From: DATJLY01 sp035532935
GTDB taxonomy: Bacteria; Pseudomonadota; Alphaproteobacteria; ATCC43930; CGMCC-115725
Direction: 5' to 3'
Length of the DNA: 64,000 bases
Assembly: GCA_035532935.1 (NCBI GenBank)
Contig: DATKQE010000035.1
Location: forward strand, 6,283-70,282
Shown: positions 16,435 to 24,925 of the stretch, one piece after another
Position numbering within the stretch: the first letter of the stretch is position 1
How the letters are laid out: each line of letters starts with the position of its first letter
Notes under the pieces: model-generated
Database searches by the model: none
The model's input: only the letters and a program-made list of their open reading frames with translations
Told to the model about the DNA's origin: nothing
Position numbers and translations under genes: made by a program

Positions 16435-16830
16435 ATGGCGACATCCGACCCGTTCGACGACATTCCCGGCACCACGCTCTTCGATGCCAAGAAATCGCGC
16501 GAGGGCTATCATCTCAACATGTTCTGCATGTCGCTGATGAGCGCCGAGAACCGCGCCGCCTTCAAGGCCGACGAGGAGGCCTATCTCGACCGCTTTCCGA
16601 TGACGCCGGCGCAGCGCAAGACGGTGCGCGAGCGCGACTGGAACGGGATGCTGCAACTCGGCGGCAACATCTATTACACCTCGAAGCTCGCGGCGTGCGA
16701 CGGCCTCACCTTCCAGAACATCGCCGCGATCATGACCGGCTCGACCCAGGAGCAATATGCCGAGATGATGCTCAAGGGCGGCCGGCCGATCGCGGGCAAC
16801 CGCAGCAGATCGGAATGGAAACGTGGCTAG
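16435..16830 (+). CDS. ligA: Protocatechuate 4,5-dioxygenase alpha subunit
   Basis: A 131-residue all-helical small subunit. FDDIPGTTLFD begins the conserved part, and the core has GYHLNMFCMSLM, NRAAFKADEEAYLDRF and MLQLGGNIYY. LigA packs over the LigB active site and helps bind protocatechuate; it has no metal. Start ATG 16435 has a TGAGGAGGG ribosome site. The 3' end overlaps the GTG start of ligB by eight bases, so the two subunits are coupled. Confidence 0.93.
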   Translation: MATSDPFDDIPGTTLFDAKKSREGYHLNMFCMSLMSAENRAAFKADEEAYLDRFPMTPAQRKTVRERDWNGMLQLGGNIYYTSKLAACDGLTFQNIAAIMTGSTQEQYAEMMLKGGRPIAGNRSRSEWKRG

Positions 16831-17665
16831 GATCATCGCAGGCGTAACCACCTCGCACGTGCCGGCGATCGGCGCGGCGATCGACCGCGGCCGCACCGGC
16901 GACGCCTATTGGCAGCCGCTGTTCAAGGGCTACGAGCCGTCGAAGAAATGGATGGCCGAAACCAAGCCCGACGTCGTGATCCTCGTCTACAACGACCACG
17001 CCTCGGCCTTCTCGCTCGAGATCATCCCCACGTTCGCCTTGGGCTGCGCCGAGGAATTCCCGCCGGCCGACGAGGGCTGGGGCCCGCGGCCGGTGCCGAT
17101 GGTGAAGGGCCATCCCGATCTCGCCTGGCACATCGCGCAATCGGTCATCCTCGACGAGTTCGACCTCACCATCGTCAACAAGATGCCGGTCGATCACGGC
17201 CTGACCGTGCCGCTGTCGCTCCTGTGCGGCCAGCCGGCGCAATGGCCTTGTCCGGTCATCCCGCTCTGCGTCAACGTGATCCAATATCCGCCGCCCACCG
17301 GCCATCGCTGCTACAGCTTCGGCAAGGCGATCCGCAAGGCGGTGGAGTCGTTCCCCCAGGACCTGCGCGTGGTGATCTTCGGCACCGGCGGCATGTCGCA
17401 TCAGCTCCAGGGCCCGCGCGCCGGGCTCATCAACAGCGCCTTCGACAACCGCTTCCTCGACCTCATGGCCAAGGACCCCGAGGCGCTGACGAAGATCGAG
17501 CATATCGAATACGTGCGCGAGGCCGGGTCGGAAGGGATCGAGCTGGTGATGTGGCTGATCATGCGCGGCGCGATCGACCGCGACGCCAAGGAGGTCTATC
17601 GCTTCTATCACGTGCCGGCGTCGAACACGGCGGTCGGGCACATGATCCTCGAGAACCGGCGCTAG
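16823..17665 (+). CDS. ligB: Protocatechuate 4,5-dioxygenase beta subunit
   Basis: A 280-residue extradiol dioxygenase of the type II (LigB) family. The expected Fe(II) ligands H12 (TTSHVPA), H59 (YNDHAS) and E240 (SEGIEL), and the catalytic base H193 (GGMSHQ), are all present at spacings matching characterised LigB proteins. It opens the ring of protocatechuate between C4 and C5 to 4-carboxy-2-hydroxymuconate semialdehyde. GTG start. The partner subunit and the next two pathway enzymes flank it. Confidence 0.95.
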   Translation: MARIIAGVTTSHVPAIGAAIDRGRTGDAYWQPLFKGYEPSKKWMAETKPDVVILVYNDHASAFSLEIIPTFALGCAEEFPPADEGWGPRPVPMVKGHPDLAWHIAQSVILDEFDLTIVNKMPVDHGLTVPLSLLCGQPAQWPCPVIPLCVNVIQYPPPTGHRCYSFGKAIRKAVESFPQDLRVVIFGTGGMSHQLQGPRAGLINSAFDNRFLDLMAKDPEALTKIEHIEYVREAGSEGIELVMWLIMRGAIDRDAKEVYRFYHVPASNTAVGHMILENRR

Positions 17666-17695
17666 CCATCCCCAGAACACGGAGCGAGCAAAGCC

Positions 17696-18646
17696 ATGAA
17701 GATCTGTCTCGCCGGACAAGGCGCATTCGGCACGCGGCACATGGAGGCGATCGCCAACATCCCCGGCATCGAGGTGGTGACGCTGACCGGCGGCCGCCGC
17801 GAGAGCACCGAGGCCTTCGCCAAGAAATGGAAGATCCCGCATTGGACGCAGGATCTCGCCGAGAGCCTGAAGCAGCCGGGCGTCGAGGCCGTCATCATCA
17901 CCAGCCCGACCCAGGTCCACGCCGAGCAGGGCGAGATGTGCATGCGCGCCGGCAAGCACGTCCTCATCGAGATCCCGATGGCCGACACGGTCGCCGATTC
18001 CGAGCGCCTGGTGCAGGTGGCGAAGGAAACCGGCGTGATCGCCATGGGCGGCCATGTCCGCCGCTTCAACCCGAGCCACCAATGGGTGAACCAACGCATC
18101 AAGGCGGGCGCGTTCAAGATTCAGCAAATGGACGTGCAGACCTATTTCTTCCGCCGCACCAACATGAATGCGGCCGGCCAGCCGCGGAGCTGGACCGACC
18201 ATTTGCTATGGCACCACGCCTGCCACACCGTCGATCTGTTCCAGTACCAGACCGGCGAGCTGCCGCGCGTGGCGCATGCGGTCCAGGGGCCGATGCATCC
18301 CGAGCTCAAGATCGCCATGGACATGAGCATCCAGCTCAAAGTCCCCTCGGGCGCGATCCTGACGCTGTCGCTGTCGTTCAACAACAAGGGGCCGATCGGC
18401 TCGTTCTTCCGCTATATCGGCGACACCGGCACCTATCTCGCCTATTACGACGAATTGAGCGACGGCGACAGCAAGGCGATCGACCTGTCGAAGGTGGACG
18501 TGTCGATGAACGGCATCGAGCTTGAGGACCGTGAGTTCTTCGCCGCCATCAAGGAGCACCGCGAGCCCAATTCGAGCCTCGCCCAGTGCCTGCCCGCGAT
18601 GCGCACCCTCGACCGGCTCGAACGCGAGATGAACGCCGAGCGCTAG
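17696..18646 (+). CDS. ligC: 4-carboxy-2-hydroxymuconate-6-semialdehyde dehydrogenase
   Basis: A 316-residue Gfo/Idh/MocA-fold oxidoreductase. The N-terminal G7-Q-G9-A-F-G12 binds NADP+, and IEIPMAD stands in place of the usual EKP motif. HVRRFNPSHQWVNQRI and WHHACHTVDLFQYQTG form the substrate domain, as in LigC. It oxidises the cyclised ring-cleavage product to 2-pyrone-4,6-dicarboxylate, the substrate of LigI. It lies 30 bases after ligB. The later genes ligJ and ligK are not in this window. Confidence 0.92.
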   Translation: MKICLAGQGAFGTRHMEAIANIPGIEVVTLTGGRRESTEAFAKKWKIPHWTQDLAESLKQPGVEAVIITSPTQVHAEQGEMCMRAGKHVLIEIPMADTVADSERLVQVAKETGVIAMGGHVRRFNPSHQWVNQRIKAGAFKIQQMDVQTYFFRRTNMNAAGQPRSWTDHLLWHHACHTVDLFQYQTGELPRVAHAVQGPMHPELKIAMDMSIQLKVPSGAILTLSLSFNNKGPIGSFFRYIGDTGTYLAYYDELSDGDSKAIDLSKVDVSMNGIELEDREFFAAIKEHREPNSSLAQCLPAMRTLDRLEREMNAER

Positions 18647-18755
18647 GCGCCGTCCGCGGCGCGGCCGCGGCGAGCGCCACGCCGCGATCTGCTTGCATGG
18701 GAAATGGTCGTCACCCCGGCGATCGCGCTGTCGATCCGTTTCACGAGGCCGCACC

Positions 18756-19721
18756 CTACGCCCGCACCTCCTGGCGCTGGAACGCGACGTAGGCGATGAC
18801 GAAGAGGATGATCGTGCCGGCGACGAGGCCGATCACCTGCGGCCAGACGAGAAGCAGGCTCTGGCTCAGCGACAGCGGCGTTCCCATCACCGCCCCCTCG
18901 AGCTGCGACATGAAGATCGGCCCCAGCGCCCGCGTTGTCGGATGCAAGATGCCGAGCAGCGATTCGGCGAACAGCGTGCTCGGCGAGATGCGCGACAGCG
19001 CCTGCTGCAACTCGATCTGATGGAGGCTCGGCTGGCCGAACAGGATCTGCGCCGCGCCGGGCGGATAGATCGCGGTCGCGATGAACTGCACGATGAGCGG
19101 CCACAGCACGCTCACCAGCAGCCACAAACCCAGCGCCACCAGCGCCGAGGTCGCGGCCGAGCGGAAGAACACCGAACACATCATCGCCACCGCAAGCCAC
19201 ACCCCGCCATAGAAGATGGCGACGACGAGGAACGCGGCGCCGCGCGCCACCTCCTCGCCATTGGGCGGCACGCCCAGCGTGATGAGGCCCAGCCCGATCA
19301 CCACCAGCCACAGCGTGATCAGCGACACGGCGATGGTGGCAAGCCCGGCCAGGAACTTGCCCAAGAGCAGCGCGTCGCGGTAGATGGGCTGCGCCAGCAG
19401 CCGGCTCAGGGTGCGGCGGTTGAATTCCCCGTTGACGCTGTCGAAGCCGAGCCCGATCGCCATCAGCGGAATCAGAAACGCCAGCACCGACACGAAGGAC
19501 GGCAGCGGATCCTGCGCCTGGGTGAACAGGCGGAGGAACAGGAACGGGTCCTGCCCGGTCGTCTGCTTCAGATTCTGAATCGCGGTATAGACCGCGCCGA
19601 TGCCGGTGAGCAGCACCAGCCATTCGAGCACCAACATCCGCGCGCCGCCGAGATGATCGGCGAATTCCTTGAGGAAGACAGTGCCCGCGCCGGTGAACGC
19701 CGAGCCGCTACGCCGTGCCAT
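18756..19721 (-). CDS. ABC-2 type transporter permease (NosY/GldF-like)
   Basis: 321 residues with about six membrane spans. A first helix (WLVLLTGIGAVYTAIQNL) is followed by a large periplasmic loop and five hydrophobic segments. The cytoplasmic stretch GEFNRRTLSRLLAQPIYRDALLLGKFLA is the typical coupling region of NosY/GldF permeases. It overlaps the ATPase gene by 14 bases and is last in the operon NEW3 protein-ATPase-permease. Export or membrane-associated maturation is likely; the cargo is not known. Confidence 0.82.
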   Translation of the reverse strand: MARRSGSAFTGAGTVFLKEFADHLGGARMLVLEWLVLLTGIGAVYTAIQNLKQTTGQDPFLFLRLFTQAQDPLPSFVSVLAFLIPLMAIGLGFDSVNGEFNRRTLSRLLAQPIYRDALLLGKFLAGLATIAVSLITLWLVVIGLGLITLGVPPNGEEVARGAAFLVVAIFYGGVWLAVAMMCSVFFRSAATSALVALGLWLLVSVLWPLIVQFIATAIYPPGAAQILFGQPSLHQIELQQALSRISPSTLFAESLLGILHPTTRALGPIFMSQLEGAVMGTPLSLSQSLLLVWPQVIGLVAGTIILFVIAYVAFQRQEVRA

Positions 19722-20646
19722 GGCGTCCCTCGAAATAATGGCGGTAAACGGTATCGAGGCTCGGCTCCAGCGCGGTAAGACGCAGCAGCCGCGCGCCTGC
19801 CGACACCACAGCCTTGGCGAGATCGGCGCGCAGGTCGCGTTCGGCGAGGATGCGGAAGCGCGGGCCGCCCTGCGCCGTCACCTCGCGTGCGCCGGACACG
19901 GTGGAGATGATCTTTTCGATCGCGCCGCCCTCGGCCTCGAGATCGTAGATATAGCCGCCACCGAGGACGCGATGGGCAAGCTCGGACACCGTGCCCTCGA
20001 GCACGATGTGGCCCTCGTTGAACAGCGCGACGCGGTCGCACACCGCCTGGACCCGGTCGAGCAGGTGCGACGAGATCAGCACCGCCGTGCCGTCGGCCTT
20101 CATTGCGCGGATCATTTCCAGCAGCTCGAACGTCGCCTCGGGATCGAGCCCCGAGGTCGGCTCGTCGAGGATCGCCACCTCCGCGCCCTTCATCTGCACC
20201 TCGGCGAGTCCGAGGCGCTGCCGCATGCCGCGCGAGAACGTGCCGACGCGCTTGTCGATCACGGCGCCGAGGCCGACCCGTTCGAGCGCGGTTGCGACGC
20301 GCCGTTCGATGTCGGCACGGGCGAAGCCGGCGAGGCGCGCGGTATAGCGCAGGTTCTCGCGCGCCGTGAGGTTGTCGTAGAACCCGACCGAATCCGGCAG
20401 ATAGCCGATGCGCCGCTTCACCTCCAACGGCTCGCGCATCGGGTCGAAGCCGCCGACATCGATGCTGCCGCCGCTCACCTCGGTGAGCCCCAAGAGCATC
20501 AGGATCGTGGTCGTCTTGCCGGCGCCGTTCGGGCCAAGCAGCCCGAAGATCTCGCCGCGGTGCACATCGAGGTCGATGCCGTCGACGGCCGCGACCTTGC
20601 CGTAGAGTTTGCGCAGGCCGCGGGCGGTGATGACGTTGTCGCTCAT
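19708..20646 (-). CDS. ABC transporter ATP-binding protein (export/NosF type)
   Basis: A 312-residue ATPase. Walker A is GPNGAGKTTT, the Q-loop region GYLPDSVGFYDNLTARENL, the signature FSRGMRQRLGLAEV (S-R-G-M, as in NosF/CcmA groups), Walker B VAILDEPTSGLDPE, and the H-switch SSHLL. The C-terminal 80 residues form the regulatory extension common to ABC-2 exporters. ATG 20646 overlaps the upstream NEW3 gene by ATGA; the upstream 26-codon extension is not convincing. Confidence 0.87.
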   Translation of the reverse strand: MSDNVITARGLRKLYGKVAAVDGIDLDVHRGEIFGLLGPNGAGKTTTILMLLGLTEVSGGSIDVGGFDPMREPLEVKRRIGYLPDSVGFYDNLTARENLRYTARLAGFARADIERRVATALERVGLGAVIDKRVGTFSRGMRQRLGLAEVQMKGAEVAILDEPTSGLDPEATFELLEMIRAMKADGTAVLISSHLLDRVQAVCDRVALFNEGHIVLEGTVSELAHRVLGGGYIYDLEAEGGAIEKIISTVSGAREVTAQGGPRFRILAERDLRADLAKAVVSAGARLLRLTALEPSLDTVYRHYFEGRHGTA

Positions 20647-21827
20647 CGCCGGCCGTAGCGTGCGACCGCGCCGACCGCCACCAGGAGCGCGATGGCCAGG
20701 AAGCCGACGCCGACCAGGCCCCACAGCGTCGAGGTCGCGACCGTGATACGGAAATCGGCCGAGGTCGAATCGTCCTTGCCGTTGGCGTTGAACGTCGTCA
20801 TGTAGTCGCCCGCCACCGCCTTGGCCGACGGCGTCAGCAAGGCCTGCACGGTGCGCTTCTCGTTGGGCGCGAGCGTCGGGATCTTATCCGGCTGGAACGT
20901 GACCTTCCAATCCGACGGCGGCGAACTGGACAGCTCGATGTCGCTGGCGGGCGCGCTGCCGTTATTGCGGACGACGAGATGGATCGGCGTGGCTTCGCCG
21001 GCTTCGGCCTGGGCACTCAGCCGATCGTTCTCGCCGGAGAGCGAGAGCTTCGGCTGGCCGGTGATATTCATCGTCAGATGGGTCGCGGCCGTGGCCCCGT
21101 CGGCGGAGGCGACGACCTCCACGGGATAGGTGCCCGCCGTCACGTTCGCGGGCGGCGTGACGTTGACCTTCATGTCCTTGTTCTTGCCGGCCTCGATCGG
21201 GATCGAACTCAATTGCTGCGTGCCGTAGGCCTCGGTGAAGTTGGTCTGGAAGCCTTGCGGCGGCTTGGCCACGAGCTTGACCAAGAGGTCCTTGTCGCTG
21301 TCGTTCTTGACGTTGAACTGGTAGCCGAAGCTGGTCGTCGGCGTGCCGTCGAGCGAGGGAAGCTGAGCCTTGAGCGCGAGTTGCGCCGGCAATTGCGTGC
21401 CGGTGGTGACGTCGATCGGCAGATCGGCGCTGCCGCCGGGGTATTTGGCATGAACGACGAGATGCTGCGTTCCCTTCGACGCATTGGCCGGCACGTCGAC
21501 GCGCAGCGTCAGCGGCACGTCCTTGTCGGTGGACGGCATCGCCGCGGTCACGGGCGTGCCCTTGCCCAGGATCATCGCCCTCCAGCCCTCGGGCGCGCCG
21601 TCGACGCTGAGCGCCACCCGCTCGGGCGGCAGGCCGTAATTCTGCAGCTTGAGCTTGATCGACGTCGTCTGGCCGTCTTGGGCGGCAACCGAGGGATAAT
21701 CGGTCGTCAGCCACATGCCCTTGAGATGCGGTATGGCGGTCGCCAGCGGCGGATCGGCGGCCTGCACCACCGAGGGCAGTGCGAGGAAAGCGGCAAAGAT
21801 CGGAATGATCCAAAATGCCCGATGCAT
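20643..21827 (-). CDS. Secreted, membrane-anchored NEW3-repeat protein
   Basis: 394 residues: an N-terminal signal peptide ending VVQAAD, then about three immunoglobulin-like NEW3 (alpha-galactosidase-associated) repeats, and a C-terminal transmembrane helix (LWGLVGVGFLAIALLVAVGAV) with a short basic tail. The repeats carry the family turn G(T/D)YPVEV or GDYMTTF. It should be displayed on the periplasmic face. As first gene of an ABC-2 operon it is a candidate substrate-capture or scaffold subunit. No enzymatic motif is visible. Confidence 0.78.
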   Translation of the reverse strand: MHRAFWIIPIFAAFLALPSVVQAADPPLATAIPHLKGMWLTTDYPSVAAQDGQTTSIKLKLQNYGLPPERVALSVDGAPEGWRAMILGKGTPVTAAMPSTDKDVPLTLRVDVPANASKGTQHLVVHAKYPGGSADLPIDVTTGTQLPAQLALKAQLPSLDGTPTTSFGYQFNVKNDSDKDLLVKLVAKPPQGFQTNFTEAYGTQQLSSIPIEAGKNKDMKVNVTPPANVTAGTYPVEVVASADGATAATHLTMNITGQPKLSLSGENDRLSAQAEAGEATPIHLVVRNNGSAPASDIELSSSPPSDWKVTFQPDKIPTLAPNEKRTVQALLTPSAKAVAGDYMTTFNANGKDDSTSADFRITVATSTLWGLVGVGFLAIALLVAVGAVARYGRR

Positions 21828-22019
21828 CGTGGCGGGTCTCCGGTTGCGTTCGACAAGGCCGGGCTACGCGCTTCTTGATTGCTTTCCCAGGCGCGGCCGT
21901 TGCCCCGGCGTGAGGCTCGGCGGACCATAGCCCAGCACCAAGCGACGCAACAGTTAAAATCCTGTAAGCCCGAAGAGAAATCCCCGACGCATCGCCTCGC
22001 GCGGGCGCAGACGCAGCGG

Positions 22020-23198
22020 CTAGATCGGGAAGTCCGGAGCGAGGCCGAGCGCGACGCGACCATAGATCGCGCCGTTCAAATCCCAGCTCACGCCGGCATG
22101 GCCGTTCGCCGCGTGCACGTCGCGCAGCGCGCGCTGCAGCGGATGGGCCTCGTGAATGGCGCCGCCGCCGGTGCCGGCGAAGACGATGTCGACCGCCCGC
22201 GCCGCGAGCAGTGCGGCATAGGCGCCGTCGCGGCGCCACCGCGCGCGGTCGAGCAACGCGGGCCCGCGGCCCGCGGCGGCGATCGCCATCGCTTCGTCGC
22301 AATCCTTGAGCAGCACGGTTTCGGCCGCATCGACCAGGGTTGCGGCCTCGGCGAGCCGGATCTGCGCGGTCGCGAGCTCGGCCAGCGCCTTGCCGGAATA
22401 AGTGGCGAGGCGGCCGCGCGTCGCCGCTCCGTAGTCGCCGACCGCGCCCTGGGCGATGCCGAGCGAGGTCCCGGCGGTGACGAACGAGAAGAGCGCGAGC
22501 CAGGGCAGGCGATAGAGCGGGCCGGGATTGACCGCGCTGCCGGGATGCGGTCCGCCGCGCCCGACCGCGGTAGCGACGGCGCGATGGGACGGCACAAACG
22601 CATCGTCGACCACCACGTCCTTGCTGCCGGTGGCGGCGAGTCCCATCACGTGCCAGGTGTCGATGACGCGATAATCCGCCCGCGGGACGAGGAAGAGATG
22701 CGGCTCGGCGGCCGCGCCCGGTTCGCTCGCGAAGCGGCTCCCGAGCATGAGCCAGACGACCGGATCGACGCCGCTCGAATAGGGCCAGCGGCCGCTGAGC
22801 CGCCAGCCGCCCTCGACCCGGCGCACCGAGCCCGCGGTCATGACGAGACCCGAGCCGACCAGCGCCCCACCGTCCTCGCCCCACACCTCGTCCTGCGCCT
22901 GGGGCGGCCAATAGCCCAGCATCCAGTTATGGCTGACGAGATTGTTGTAGACCCACGAGGTCGAGCCGCAGCCGGTCGCGAGCAGCGCGCCCAATTCGAT
23001 GAAGCCGCGAAGCGGCGCCTCAATGCCGCCATAACGCGCCGGGCGGAACGCCTTGAAAAGCCCGGTGGCGCGCAGATCGGCGATGGTTTCGTCGGGAAGC
23101 CGGCGCAGCGCCTCCGCCGCGCGCGCACGCTCGCGCAGCACCGGCGCGAGCGTGCGCGCGCGCTGGATCAAGTCGTCGTAGCTGGCCGCCTCGCTCAT
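22020..23198 (-). CDS. Acyl-CoA dehydrogenase-fold flavin monooxygenase (HsaA/HpaB-like)
   Basis: A 392-residue protein of the acyl-CoA dehydrogenase superfamily. The N-terminal helix bundle contains GLFKAFRPARYGG, then GSTSWVYNNLVSHNWMLGY, the beta domain GRWPYSSGVD, and GLAATGSKDVVVDDAFVPSHR. The C-terminal bundle ends in AIHEAHPLQRALRDVHAANGHAGVSWD. These features match FMN/FAD-dependent hydroxylases (HsaA, DszC, PigM type) rather than true dehydrogenases; the catalytic Glu of dehydrogenases is absent. A reductase partner is not adjacent. The substrate is unknown; an aromatic or N-containing compound is likely. Confidence 0.72.
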   Translation of the reverse strand: MSEAASYDDLIQRARTLAPVLRERARAAEALRRLPDETIADLRATGLFKAFRPARYGGIEAPLRGFIELGALLATGCGSTSWVYNNLVSHNWMLGYWPPQAQDEVWGEDGGALVGSGLVMTAGSVRRVEGGWRLSGRWPYSSGVDPVVWLMLGSRFASEPGAAAEPHLFLVPRADYRVIDTWHVMGLAATGSKDVVVDDAFVPSHRAVATAVGRGGPHPGSAVNPGPLYRLPWLALFSFVTAGTSLGIAQGAVGDYGAATRGRLATYSGKALAELATAQIRLAEAATLVDAAETVLLKDCDEAMAIAAAGRGPALLDRARWRRDGAYAALLAARAVDIVFAGTGGGAIHEAHPLQRALRDVHAANGHAGVSWDLNGAIYGRVALGLAPDFPI

Positions 23199-23219
23199 GC
23201 GTCCTCGGCCCGCGCAGCG

Positions 23220-23714
23220 CTACCAGCCGATCGGCAGCGAGTACATCAGCAGCAGGTTTTCGGTCCCGGGATTGTGCTTGGTCAAGCCGGCGTTCGAGAT
23301 GTGGTCGAAGGCAAGGCCGAGTCGCGTGCCGCCATCGAAACGGTAGGCCAGTTCGAGCCCGGTCTTGAATTCGACCGGCGAGCCGAGGTTCTTGCCGTTG
23401 CCGCGGGTATAGAGGCCGACCGCCGCCACCGGCATGAGGACGTAATGCTGGTAAAAGATGAGGTCGGCTCGCAATCCGCCATAGGTATAGGTCGTGCCGC
23501 GGCTCGTGACGAGCATGCCGACGATCGGCTTGATGAAATAGAAGCCGGCGCCGAAGCGGTATTCGCCGCGAAACTCGGCAGCGGGCATCGAGTGGTCGAA
23601 ATCGTAGCCGCCGGCGCCCAGAGCGAGGAGACCGGTGTCGTCGGCAAGCGCGGCGGACGCGACGAGCAGCGCCGCCGCGAACGCTGCGGCCGCGACGGCT
23701 TTGTGACCGATCAT
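23220..23714 (-). CDS. Acyloxyacyl hydrolase / lipid A 3-O-deacylase, PagL family
   Basis: 164 residues with a signal peptide ending ASAALAD, then an eight-strand outer-membrane barrel of alternating residues. The PagL catalytic block is present: H138-x-S140-N141 followed by E152 (DHISNAGL...HNPGTE), with the His-Glu spacing of 14 seen in PagL. It would remove the 3-O-acyl chain of lipid A in the outer membrane. ATG 23714 has GAGGGGAAAA upstream and gives a clean signal peptide, whereas the longer frame does not. It stands alone in orientation with pip upstream. Confidence 0.85.
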   Translation of the reverse strand: MIGHKAVAAAAFAAALLVASAALADDTGLLALGAGGYDFDHSMPAAEFRGEYRFGAGFYFIKPIVGMLVTSRGTTYTYGGLRADLIFYQHYVLMPVAAVGLYTRGNGKNLGSPVEFKTGLELAYRFDGGTRLGLAFDHISNAGLTKHNPGTENLLLMYSLPIGW

Positions 23715-23793
23715 GCTGTTTTCCCCTCGCAACACGTCCACGCGCGCAAGCATCTTACGGCACGGGTGACTCCTTGGCAAAGCGCGAACGTCC

Positions 23794-24744
23794 TCAGAAT
23801 TTGCGCTTGAGGCGCTCGGTGGCGGCGACGAGCTGGCTGCGGATGCCGGGTTCCATCGCCGAATGGCCGGCATCGGGCACGACGATGTATTCAGCCTCGG
23901 GCCACGACCGCGCCAACTCGTCGGCGCTGACGATGGGGCAGACCATGTCGTAGCGCCCCTGGACGATGGCCGCCGGCAGGTGGCGGATGCGCCGCGAATG
24001 GGCGACGAGGTCGTGCTCCGGCGGGATCACCCCGTAGAGGAAGTAATGCGCCTCGATGCGCGCGAGCCCCAAGGCCATGCGATCCTCGCCGAACGCCGCG
24101 ACCGTGTCGGGACTCGGCAGCAGCGTGGAACAGGCGCCCTCGTAGGAGCTCCAGGCGCGCGCCGCCGGCATGTGCAGTGCCGCGCTCGCATCGATGAGGC
24201 GGCGATAATAGGCGGCGAGCAGGTCGGTACGCTCGGCTTCGGGAAGAAATCCGGCAAAGGCGCGCCACGCCTCGGGAAAGACCGTGCGCATGCCATAGAG
24301 GAACCAGTCGATCTCATGGCGCCGGCAGAGGAAGATGCCGCGCAGCACGAGCCCGCGGCAGTGCTCGGGATGGGCCTCGGCATAGGCCAGCGCCAGGGTC
24401 GAGCCCCACGAGCCGCCGAACACGGCCCAGCGTTCGATGCCGAGATGGCGCCGCAGCGTCTCGATGTCGTGGACGAGGTGCCCGAGCGTGTTGTCCTGCA
24501 GCGCTCCCAGCGGTAGCGAGCGGCCGGCGCCGCGCTGGTCGAAGATGACGATGCGGTAGTAGGCGGGATCGAAGAAGCGGCGATGGGTCGGGGTCGCTCC
24601 CGCGCCCGGCCCGCCATGCAGAAACACGATCGGCACGCCATGCGGATTGCCCGATTGTTCCCAATACATCGTGTGATGGGCGTCCAGGGCCAGCATGCCG
24701 GTCGTGAAGGGCTCGATCGGCGGAAAAAGATCCTGGCGGTTCAT
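23794..24744 (-). CDS. pip: Proline iminopeptidase
   Basis: A 316-residue alpha/beta hydrolase (peptidase S33). HGGPGAGA forms the oxyanion hole, S112 in GGSWGS is the nucleophile, Asp in QGRYDMVCP and His in PDAGHSAMEPG complete the triad, and the helical cap contains WSSYEGACSTLLP. It releases N-terminal proline from peptides in the cytoplasm. Length and motif spacing are normal. It is divergent from the Liv-type cluster and seems to be monocistronic. Confidence 0.92.
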   Translation of the reverse strand: MNRQDLFPPIEPFTTGMLALDAHHTMYWEQSGNPHGVPIVFLHGGPGAGATPTHRRFFDPAYYRIVIFDQRGAGRSLPLGALQDNTLGHLVHDIETLRRHLGIERWAVFGGSWGSTLALAYAEAHPEHCRGLVLRGIFLCRRHEIDWFLYGMRTVFPEAWRAFAGFLPEAERTDLLAAYYRRLIDASAALHMPAARAWSSYEGACSTLLPSPDTVAAFGEDRMALGLARIEAHYFLYGVIPPEHDLVAHSRRIRHLPAAIVQGRYDMVCPIVSADELARSWPEAEYIVVPDAGHSAMEPGIRSQLVAATERLKRKF

Positions 24745-24925
24745 GCGCTCCGTCCGTCACTCGTCGCTGCCGCAGTCTAAAGCGAAGCCCGGTGAAGGCA
24801 ACCCAAAGCGGACGCGTATCGCGCGACAGGCCGTGACGACGGCTTTGCCGCAGCGTGACCATGGGTTATGGTTACCGCATACGGCGCGCCCATCGCAGAG
24901 CGGCAGCGCCGATCGGGAGGATGGC

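Noticed and set aside
18647..18755. Terminator between ligC and the ABC permease gene
   Set aside because: GC-rich inverted stretches exist but no clean stem with U-run could be defined.
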